NCBI GenBank assembly: GCA_900759575.1
Contig: CAAEVU010000172.1
Coordinates: 1-10,873 of the forward strand
DNA: 10,873 nt
Direction of reading: 5' to 3'
Source of the DNA: Clostridia bacterium
Lineage (GTDB): Bacteria > Bacillota > Clostridia > Oscillospirales > Acutalibacteraceae
The notes under the pieces are model-generated. The model had not been told where the DNA came from and did no database searches. It saw only the letters and a program-made list of their open reading frames with translations. Positions 5,492 to 10,873 of this stretch are shown piece by piece (the stretch's first letter is position 1; each line of letters begins with the position of its first letter). The position numbers were made by a program, and so were the translations under genes.

Positions 5492-6061
5492 ATGGAACTG
5501 GAACAAGCCGCGCAAGCTGTGGCACGCTGGGCAGAAGAAGGGGAACGCACTTCCCCGCCCTCTTGGCAGGACCTGCCCTCCATCCCACTTTACATGGATC
5601 AGGTGATCCTATACCTGGGAGAAAATCTCAAACTGTTTCAGCGGGACGAGGATTCCAGCCTTCTCACCAGCTCCATGATCAACAACTACGTGAAAACCGG
5701 GCTGATTCCCCATCCGGACAAGAAAAAATACACCAAAGAGCATCTTGCCGGTCTGATGGCCATTTGCATGCTCAAACAGGTGTTATCCATTCAGGATATG
5801 AAAACTCTGTTTTCCCAATCGGACATGACCGACGAAACGTATGAGCTTTTCCGGGAGACTCACATCGCAGCGGTGAAAGAAACTTGCGCCGCTCTGGAGG
5901 AGACTTGCCGAACCGGCGCGGATCTAAAGCGTGCAGCCCTGCTTTTGGCGGCGGAAGCCAATGCCAAGCGGGCAGCCGCGGAGAGAATTCTGTGCGAACT
6001 GGGACGGGAAGAGCTGAAAGACGGGAAAAAAGCCAAAGAGGCAAAAGGAGCGAAATCGTGA
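5492..6061 (+). CDS. DUF1836 protein with a MerR-like helix-turn-helix
   Basis: A 189-residue cytoplasmic protein. Residues about 33-110 match the DUF1836 family common in Firmicutes: PLYMDQVILYL, then LLTSSMINNYVKTGLIPHPDKKKYTKEHL, then LKQVLSIQDMKTLF. The middle part looks like the N-terminal helix-turn-helix of MerR proteins (helix, then YVKxGLIPxP, then a basic wing and a helix), so DNA binding is likely. The C-terminal half (about 118-170) is alpha-helical and Ala/Glu-rich, probably for dimerisation, and the tail is very rich in Lys and Ala. The start ATG at 5492 has AAAGGAAG upstream. The gene overlaps the next by four bases and leads a three-gene operon, so it may regulate it. No experimental function is known to me for this family. 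Confidence 0.88.
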   Translation: MELEQAAQAVARWAEEGERTSPPSWQDLPSIPLYMDQVILYLGENLKLFQRDEDSSLLTSSMINNYVKTGLIPHPDKKKYTKEHLAGLMAICMLKQVLSIQDMKTLFSQSDMTDETYELFRETHIAAVKETCAALEETCRTGADLKRAALLLAAEANAKRAAAERILCELGREELKDGKKAKEAKGAKS

Positions 6062-6339
6062 AATTCGCATTTTTAGTCATGGGGAATTTTTCTTCCCAGA
6101 AAGATCGCGCCACCTTCCCAGACGGGGAAACTTCCATGATCGGGGTATCCAGCTTGGAGGAAGCCAAAAGCGTGGCCAAAAAGCTGGCGGATGAAGGAGT
6201 GGCGTGCATCGAGCTTTGCGGCGCCTTTGAAGAAACCGGCGCCCGGGCGATCATAGAAGCCACCGGTGGAAAACTTCCGGTGGGATTTGTAACGCATCTG
6301 CCGGAACAAGACAGCTTGTTCCAGGCGGTATTCGGCTGA
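6058..6339 (+). CDS. Small DUF6506-like conserved protein
   Basis: A 93-residue cytoplasmic protein read from GTG at 6058, which overlaps the preceding stop (GTGA) and has AAGGAG seven bases upstream. The sequence begins KFAFLVMGNF and contains IGVSSLEEAKSVAKKLADEGVACIELCGAFEETGARAIIEAT and then PVGFVTHLPEQDSLF; quoted in pieces, these are residues 28-69 and 74-88. I recognise it as the conserved clostridial family that I believe is named DUF6506. It should form a small alpha/beta fold. The conserved ELCGAF and THLPEQD stretches look like active-site or ligand-binding loops, with one Cys and one His. Translational coupling to DUF1836 and the following TIM-barrel gene suggest a shared metabolic task that is not known. 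Confidence 0.8.
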   Translation: MKFAFLVMGNFSSQKDRATFPDGETSMIGVSSLEEAKSVAKKLADEGVACIELCGAFEETGARAIIEATGGKLPVGFVTHLPEQDSLFQAVFG

Positions 6340-6343
6340 TTTT

Positions 6344-6350
6344 AGGAGGG
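6344..6350 (+). promoter_or_regulatory. Ribosome binding site deciding a TTG start
   Basis: AGGAGGG is eight bases before the TTG at 6359. No ATG or GTG occurs in this frame nearby upstream, and the TTG gives the expected KTGVSTACL first strand of the barrel. Confidence 0.75.
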
Positions 6351-6358
6351 ATTTCTTT

Positions 6359-7153
6359 TTGAAAACAGGTGTTAGCACGGCTTGCCTCTATCCTCTGGAG
6401 ACAGAACGCTCCTTGGAAACGCTTTTGGAGTTGGGCTACCGCCGGTTCGAGGTATTTTTCAACTGTATGGAGGAGATCAAAGCTCCTTTTCTTCAAAAAT
6501 TAAAGCGTCAAGCAGACGCCTTTGGTGCCAGCTTTGTATCGGTGCATCCGTTCACCTCTGCGGTGGAGTCCTCCCTGTTGTTTGGGGATTCCCCCCGCCG
6601 CACCAAGGAAGCCTTTGACTTTTACCGGCGCTACATGGCTGCCGCAGCGTATCTGGGAGGAAAATATGTGGTGATCCACGGACAGCCTTTGGGACACGGG
6701 AAGCTTTCCGACCAGGGGTATTGGGAACGGTTTGGGGAACTCTACCGGATAGGCGACGAAGAAGGAGTCCACCCCGCTCAGGAAAATGTGCGCCAGCACC
6801 GGAGTTCCGACCCCGCTTTCATTGCGGGAATGTGCCGCTATCTGGGGGATAACTGTGCTTTTGTACTGGACGTGAAACAGTGCCGCATGTCCGGTGTAGA
6901 GGTTTCTGAGATGGTCCAGTCCATGGGGCATCGCCTGGCGCACGTCCATCTCAGCGACTGGGACGATGGCCGGCCCTGTTTGCTTCCCGGGGCTGGGAAG
7001 GGAGATTTTGCAAAACTTAGGAAGCTGTTGGAGAGCCTCTCTTTTTCCGGCACGGTGGTGACAGAAGTCTACCGCCACAACTTTTCTCAGATGGAAGAAT
7101 TGGAAAATTCTCTGTACTTCACAAAAAAGGTGTTTGAAAACCCGTTTTCCTGA
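6359..7153 (+). CDS. TIM-barrel sugar phosphate isomerase/epimerase family protein
   Basis: A 264-residue member of the xylose isomerase-like / AP-endonuclease-2 superfamily, of usual length. The first strand is KTGVSTACLYP; later strands carry RRFEVFF, FVSVHPF (His63), KYVVIHG (His107), PAQEN (Glu142), AFVLDVKQ (Asp171), LAHVHLSD (His195, His197, Asp200) and TVVTEVYRH (Glu236). Glu142, Asp171, His197 and Glu236 fit the divalent-metal tetrad of this family, so the enzyme should be active. The position after the metal Asp, often followed by His in epimerases, reads VKQ here. It starts at TTG, 19 bases after the DUF6506-like gene, and is the last gene of the operon. The substrate could be a sugar, sugar phosphate or inositol derivative; sequence alone does not say. 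Confidence 0.88.
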   Translation: MKTGVSTACLYPLETERSLETLLELGYRRFEVFFNCMEEIKAPFLQKLKRQADAFGASFVSVHPFTSAVESSLLFGDSPRRTKEAFDFYRRYMAAAAYLGGKYVVIHGQPLGHGKLSDQGYWERFGELYRIGDEEGVHPAQENVRQHRSSDPAFIAGMCRYLGDNCAFVLDVKQCRMSGVEVSEMVQSMGHRLAHVHLSDWDDGRPCLLPGAGKGDFAKLRKLLESLSFSGTVVTEVYRHNFSQMEELENSLYFTKKVFENPFS

Positions 7154-7162
7154 CAATTTTCT

Positions 7163-7191
7163 TGCTTTTTTTCCTATTTTTGCGCTATAAT
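7163..7191 (+). promoter_or_regulatory. Sigma-A promoter of nrdR
   Basis: TTGCTT (7163-7168), a 17-base spacer and a perfect TATAAT (7186-7191) lie just past the TIM-barrel stop. This gives nrdR its own transcript, with a leader of about 60 bases. Confidence 0.85.
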
Positions 7192-7193
7192 AG

Positions 7194-7209
7194 GGATATT
7201 GAATTATCC
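7194..7209. repeat. Inverted repeat at the nrdR transcription start
   Basis: GGATA (7194-7198) and TATCC (7205-7209) are inverted arms, six bases apart, directly downstream of the -10 box and across the expected start site. It could be an operator. It does not resemble the AT-rich NrdR box (ACAC...GTGT). Confidence 0.3.
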
Positions 7210-7256
7210 AGGGAACTGTGGGGACCTGGGAGAAAGCAATCAGGAGGTGCTTTGTC

Positions 7257-7718
7257 TTGAAATGCCCTTATTGCGGGTACAGTGAAAGCCGCGTTATCGA
7301 TTCCCGCCCCACCGACGAGGGGGAGCGCATCCGCCGCCGTCGGGAATGTTTGAAATGCGCCAAACGGTTCACCACCTATGAAGTCATCGAAAATGTGCCC
7401 ATCGTGGTGATCAAAAAGGACAAATCCCGGGAAACCTTTGACCGGAACAAACTGCTTACCGGCCTTTTGCGGGCCTGTGAAAAGCGTCCTGTTTCCATGG
7501 ACACCCTGGAACGGATCGTGGATGAAATTGAAAACCTGCTGCAAAACTCCCTTGACCGGGAAGTTTCTTCCCAGCGGATCGGCACTTACGCCATGGAAAA
7601 GCTGAAAACTGTGGACGAAGTGGCTTACGTGCGTTTTGCATCGGTATACCGTCAGTTTAAGGACATCAACAGCTTTATGGAAGAGCTGAGCAAGATCATC
7701 AACAGCAAAAAGGATTGA
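7257..7718 (+). CDS. nrdR: Transcriptional repressor NrdR
   Basis: A 153-residue repressor of ribonucleotide reductase genes that senses ATP and dATP. Residues 3-34 are the zinc ribbon with CPYC (3-6) and CLKC (31-34), and between them the conserved basic RRRRE DNA-binding stretch. Residues about 49-139 are the ATP-cone domain (VVIKKDKSRETFDRNKLLTGLLRAC... to VAYVRFASVYRQFKD). Length and order are standard. The start is TTG at 7257, eight bases after AGGAGGT (7242-7248), and it gives the canonical MKCPYCG N-terminus; frames open further upstream have no support. The gene has its own promoter and is not next to nrd genes, as is common for this regulator. No NrdR box is seen in this window. Confidence 0.97.
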   Translation: MKCPYCGYSESRVIDSRPTDEGERIRRRRECLKCAKRFTTYEVIENVPIVVIKKDKSRETFDRNKLLTGLLRACEKRPVSMDTLERIVDEIENLLQNSLDREVSSQRIGTYAMEKLKTVDEVAYVRFASVYRQFKDINSFMEELSKIINSKKD

Positions 7719-7805
7719 GTTCTATTGCCGGATTTTCCGCCGTTTGCAGCTCTACTGCGTTTTCCAAAGACGTGTGTTGCGAAAACCAGATTCCTTTCAG
7801 CGATA

Positions 7806-7836
7806 AAAAAGGAGCCCCGATAAAGGGCTCCTTTTT
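7806..7836. terminator. Bidirectional terminator between nrdR and the MFS gene
   Basis: AAAAAGGAGCCC (7806-7817) pairs perfectly with GGGCTCCTTTTT (7825-7836) around a 7-base loop. The A run and T run flank a GC stem, so it works in both directions for the two convergent genes. Confidence 0.9.
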
Positions 7837-7846
7837 CATTTCTGTC

Positions 7847-9148
7847 TTATTTTTTCGCACCCAAAACCGTCTTTTGACCTGCCAGGAGAATTCCTTCTCC
7901 TACCAGGAACAAGATCGCCAAGCTAATCACGCCAATGGAATCACGGCCGGTAAACTGAGTGAACAGCGCCACCAGCAGAGGACCAATGACCGCGGCGAAT
8001 TTTCCGAAAATATCGAAAAATCCAAAGTATTCGTTGGACCGTTCTGCGGGGATCAACTTGCCAAAGTAGGACCGGGACAGCGCCTGGATTCCCCCTTGGA
8101 CAGTGCCCACCAGGAACGCCATACACCAGAACAGGACCAGGGAGAGGGTCACCGCACTTTCCTCCCCAGGATTCTGCTCAATGTTAAAGCCCATGAAAAA
8201 TCCCACCACGGTAATGCAGAAATAGACGGCCACAGCGCCGCACAGCAGATTGATAGAACCCACTTTGTCCGCCAGCTTGCCAAACAGGATGGAGAAAGGC
8301 ACCGCCACAATCTGGGTGACAAGCAAGGCCAGGATCATGCTGATGTCATCCAACCCCAGTTTGGAACCGTAAGAGGTGGAAATGGAGATGATGGTGTTTA
8401 CACCGTCGATGTAGAAGAAATAGGCCACGATAAACAGGAACACCCGCTTATGGGTGAAAATATCCTTGGCAGTGCTCCACAAATTCTGCAAAGTGGAGCG
8501 CAGAAGTCCTTTTTTGGCCTCCACATAGTGAATTTGGTGGACGTTTTTCAAAATAGGGATGCTGAATACAAGCCACCACACGCTGGTCAGGACGATCACC
8601 AATTTGAAGGCCAGAGGATTGTCCATGCCCAGAACCACCAGGATGATGATGGAAATAATGAAGGGAATGGTGCTGCCGCCGATATACCCCATGGCGTAAC
8701 CCCACGCGGAAACACGGTCCATCCGGTCGGAAGTGGTCACATCCGTGAGGAAGGAATCGTAAAACAGACAGGAACCGGAAAAACCGATGTGGGACACCAC
8801 ATACCCCACCAGCAGGAACCGGTAATCGTCTACAAAAGCACTGAACAGCGTAAACGCCACTCCCAAGATCAGGCAGGCTACAAACAACCGTTTCTTGTGG
8901 CCTTTGTGATCCCCTAAAGCACCCAACACCGGCGCCAGGATCGCCGCCAAAAACGTGGCAATGGACGTTCCGTAGGACCAGAGCACCAGGTTATCCGCCC
9001 CACTTTGGGCACACACGTTGCCAAAGTAAATGGGGAAGATCACCGCCATAATGTTTGTGGCATACACCGAGTTGGCCCAATCGTACAAAATCCAGCTTTT
9101 TTCTGTCTTCGTAAATTTTTTGGACAAGGCCTGCGAGTCCGTTGACAT
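7847..9148 (-). CDS. UMF1-family MFS transporter
   Basis: A 433-residue inner-membrane transporter of the major facilitator superfamily, with about 12 predicted transmembrane helices. The N-terminus SWILYDWANSVYATNIMAVIFPIYF (residues 18-42, quoted in part) is the hallmark of the UMF1 / Atg22-like branch. The loop between helices 2 and 3 carries the MFS motif A as GDHKGHKKR (79-87), and a second copy-like loop in the C-terminal half reads GKLADKVGS. Relatives of this branch are annotated as effluxers of amino acids in yeast vacuoles (Atg22), but the bacterial substrate is unknown. The start ATG is preceded by AAGGGTGGA on the minus strand. It is transcribed alone, with the shared terminator at its 3' end. 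The 128 bases before it are AT-rich and surely hold its promoter, but no box pair stands out. Confidence 0.92.
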   Translation of the reverse strand: MSTDSQALSKKFTKTEKSWILYDWANSVYATNIMAVIFPIYFGNVCAQSGADNLVLWSYGTSIATFLAAILAPVLGALGDHKGHKKRLFVACLILGVAFTLFSAFVDDYRFLLVGYVVSHIGFSGSCLFYDSFLTDVTTSDRMDRVSAWGYAMGYIGGSTIPFIISIIILVVLGMDNPLAFKLVIVLTSVWWLVFSIPILKNVHQIHYVEAKKGLLRSTLQNLWSTAKDIFTHKRVFLFIVAYFFYIDGVNTIISISTSYGSKLGLDDISMILALLVTQIVAVPFSILFGKLADKVGSINLLCGAVAVYFCITVVGFFMGFNIEQNPGEESAVTLSLVLFWCMAFLVGTVQGGIQALSRSYFGKLIPAERSNEYFGFFDIFGKFAAVIGPLLVALFTQFTGRDSIGVISLAILFLVGEGILLAGQKTVLGAKK

Positions 9149-9276
9149 GGGAGTTCCACCCTTCCAATAATTTTTATCAGTTTAATCATCCCATGTTTTT
9201 GTTAAATTTGCAAGATATTTTTGTAAAGTTCTTCTATAAATTCTTTTTACAGGCATTTTCACAGGAGACTAACCTG

Positions 9277-10575
9277 TTATTTTGCCTCCACAAGCCGGCC
9301 AACACAACTTTCTCCCTGGACTTCCAGAAGTTCCACGGAAAGAAGCTTTCCAGCCAAATTTTTCCCGGAAGGCACCAGCACATGGGTATAATTGGGGGTA
9401 TACCCTTCCCAAACGCCCTGTTCCTTTGCCTGCTCGAACAGCACTTCCTCCACCCGTCCGATCTGGGCTTTGAGAAACTCCTGCTGGGTCTTTTTTGTGA
9501 GCTGGATCATCCGATGGCTGCGCTCTTCCTTCACCTTATTGGACACCTGGCCGGGAGCGTCATACGCTCTGGTACCGGGTCGGCGGGAATAGGCAAACAC
9601 GTGGACTTTCGCGAAAGCGATCTCTTCTGCAAACGCCAGGGACGCTTGGAATTCCTCCTCTGTCTCCCCTGCAAATCCCACCATAATATCCGTGGTGATG
9701 GCGCAGTTGGGGAAGGCTGCCCGCAGGTTCTTCACGATTTGACGGTATTCCTCCGTAGTGTAGTGGCGGTTCATACGGCGGAGCGTCTGGTCACAGCCGC
9801 TTTGCAGGGACAGATGGAACTGGGGACAAAGCTTTTTTTCTTTTGCCATCCGTGCAATGACTTCTTCCGTAAGCTGCTCCGGTTCCAGGGAACCAAGCCT
9901 TACCCGGTGGATTCCATCCGCCTGGCAAGCAGCTTCCACCGCGTCGCACAGGTGAAGGCCCAACTCTTTCCCATACGCGGGCAAATTGATACCGGTGAGC
10001 ACCACCTCGCGATACCCCTGCTCACCAAGAGCCTGGACTTCCTGCCGCAGATCTTCCAACGGTTTGGAACGGACCCTGCCACGGGCATAGGGAATGATGC
10101 AATAGGAACAGAAGCGGTCGCAGCCGTCCTCGATCTTCAAAAACGCTCTGGTTCTGCCGTGGAAGGCGGAAACCGCCATCCGCTCGAACTTTTCCCCCTG
10201 CTCATGGGGGGCAATATCCACGATCCGCTGCTTGGAAGAAAGATACTCCAGCACCCGGGGAAGCAAATCCCCGCGACGGGCATTTCCCAGGACAACGTCT
10301 GCTTCCAGCAGGGCTGCCGCTTCCTCGGGAAACGCCTGGGGCATACATCCGGTGAGCACTGTCACGGCTCCCGGATTCTCTTTCTTGGCCCGGCGCAAGG
10401 TCTGACGCACTTTTTGGTCGCTGGTGGCTGTCACGGTGCAGGAATTGACCACTACCAGATCAGCCTCTTCCTGGTGGCTGGCCTCTTGAAAGCCCCCTGC
10501 AAGCAGGGCTTCCAACATGGCTTCCGATTCATATTGATTCACCTTGCAGCCAAGGGTAATAATTTTTGCTTTCAT
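9277..10575 (-). CDS. mtaB: tRNA (N6-L-threonylcarbamoyladenosine(37)-C2)-methylthiotransferase MtaB
   Basis: A 432-residue radical-SAM methylthiotransferase that converts t6A37 to ms2t6A37 in tRNAs decoding ANN codons. The N-terminal UPF0004 domain starts KIITLGCKVNQYES and supplies three cluster cysteines (10, 46 in NSCTVT, 77 in LTGCMP). The radical-SAM domain has CxxxCxxC at 152, 156 and 159 (GCDRFCSYC), then IIPYARGR. The C-terminal TRAM domain covers about 373-432. The LGCKVNQYES form marks the MtaB subfamily rather than MiaB or RimO. The ATG at 10573-10575 has GAGGAG upstream; the frame is open for 17 more codons upstream, but those overlap the preceding gene and are not conserved-looking. 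It overlaps the ABC-F stop in ATGA, so translation is coupled. No clear terminator follows it. Confidence 0.95.
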   Translation of the reverse strand: MKAKIITLGCKVNQYESEAMLEALLAGGFQEASHQEEADLVVVNSCTVTATSDQKVRQTLRRAKKENPGAVTVLTGCMPQAFPEEAAALLEADVVLGNARRGDLLPRVLEYLSSKQRIVDIAPHEQGEKFERMAVSAFHGRTRAFLKIEDGCDRFCSYCIIPYARGRVRSKPLEDLRQEVQALGEQGYREVVLTGINLPAYGKELGLHLCDAVEAACQADGIHRVRLGSLEPEQLTEEVIARMAKEKKLCPQFHLSLQSGCDQTLRRMNRHYTTEEYRQIVKNLRAAFPNCAITTDIMVGFAGETEEEFQASLAFAEEIAFAKVHVFAYSRRPGTRAYDAPGQVSNKVKEERSHRMIQLTKKTQQEFLKAQIGRVEEVLFEQAKEQGVWEGYTPNYTHVLVPSGKNLAGKLLSVELLEVQGESCVGRLVEAK

Positions 10576-10873
10576 TCTCCGCTCTCCTCTTCCAGGGCTT
10601 CCAGTTCTTCCGAAAGCTGGGTCCATTCCATAAGCAGGTCCTCCGCTTTTTGGTGCAGCCCGCTGATCTCCTGGGATGCCGCCACCACCGCTTCGTAGTC
10701 CGCGGCGAATTCCGGGTCTTCCAGCTGCTGTTCCAAGGTTTTGATCTGCTGGTCGTTTTCTTCGATCTGGCTTTCCAGTCGGGACAGGGCTGTGCGCTTT
10801 TTCCGCAGGTTGGCCTCCCGTTCTTTCCGAAGTTTATACAGGTTGACTTTGGGTTCGGGACGCTGTTCCTCCA
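10572..10873 (-). CDS. ABC-F family ATPase, C-terminal coiled coil (partial)
   Basis: The last 99 codons of a gene that begins beyond the right edge. Read on the minus strand from 10871, the protein begins EEQRPEPKVNLYKLRKE and continues as a Glu/Gln/Leu-rich coiled coil (LSRLESQIEENDQQIKTLEQ, then QLEDPEFAADYEAVV, then LHQKAEDLLMEWTQLSEELE). This matches the C-terminal domain of ABC-F proteins (Uup / YdiF / EttA-like), ribosome-associated ATPases without membrane segments. The two ATPase domains are outside the window, so the subgroup cannot be named. The TGA stop at 10572-10574 overlaps the mtaB ATG by four bases, which places both genes in one operon of translation-related functions. Confidence 0.85.
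   Translation of the reverse strand, partial: EEQRPEPKVNLYKLRKEREANLRKKRTALSRLESQIEENDQQIKTLEQQLEDPEFAADYEAVVAASQEISGLHQKAEDLLMEWTQLSEELEALEEESGE

Noticed and set aside
7154..7256. NrdR box for autoregulation
   Set aside because: No ACAC-AT-rich-GTGT palindrome found in the nrdR promoter or elsewhere near the genes.
7715..8917. Plus-strand frame of 400 codons starting right after nrdR
   Set aside because: It crosses the terminator and lies antisense to the MFS transporter. Its His/Gln/Asp-rich composition is the complement of membrane-helix codons.
9149..9276. Terminator after mtaB or riboswitch before the MFS gene
   Set aside because: The stretch is AT-rich, but I found no stem with a T tract and no conserved RNA pattern. 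ACAGG/CCTGT arms near 9250-9278 are too short and too far apart.
9142..10698. Plus-strand frame of 518 codons opposite mtaB
   Set aside because: Longer than mtaB itself, but mtaB has all catalytic cysteines and domains; this frame has no motif and no ribosome binding site.

Overview
The window looks like a chromosomal housekeeping segment of a low-to-mid GC Gram-positive bacterium of the class Clostridia, most likely an Oscillospiraceae/Ruminococcaceae-type gut anaerobe. The reasons are the strong AGGAGG-type ribosome binding sites, consensus sigma-A promoters, frequent GTG and TTG starts, Firmicutes-type PcrA, NrdR and MtaB, and families typical of Clostridia (DUF1836, DUF6506-like, a cysteine-rich clostridial protein). 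The species cannot be named from the sequence. I see no mobile element, CRISPR array, rRNA or tRNA.

Layout. 1-248 (+): 3' end of a 2'-5' RNA ligase / RNA 2',3'-cyclic phosphodiesterase (thpR), followed by a terminator. 510-839 (+): a small stand-alone HEAT-repeat protein with its own terminator. 950-1387 (-): a MarR-family repressor convergent with the HEAT gene. The HEAT gene and the marR gene each carry nearly the same palindrome (15 of 16 bases) at their promoters, so they probably form one autoregulated circuit. 1565-5302 (-): pcrA helicase, a zinc-ribbon two-helix membrane protein and a cysteine-rich protein of unknown function, in one direction with no clear terminator between them. 5303-5491: a compact divergent promoter region with palindromes inside the promoter spacers.

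5492-7153 (+): a tight three-gene operon of a DUF1836 protein (MerR-like helix-turn-helix), a small DUF6506-like protein (4-base overlap with the gene before) and a TIM-barrel sugar isomerase/epimerase. 7257-7718 (+): nrdR with its own consensus promoter, ending at a bidirectional terminator shared with a convergent UMF1-type MFS transporter (7847-9148, -). 9277-10575 (-): mtaB, the tRNA t6A37 methylthiotransferase, start-stop coupled (ATGA) to the C-terminal coiled coil of an ABC-F protein that runs off the right edge.

Most genes are ordinary core functions: DNA repair, tRNA modification, dNTP-synthesis control and transport. The parts least explained by known biology are the MarR/HEAT-repeat circuit, the DUF1836/DUF6506-like/TIM-barrel operon, and the 17-cysteine protein downstream of pcrA. 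No clearly new defence or mobile system is visible.
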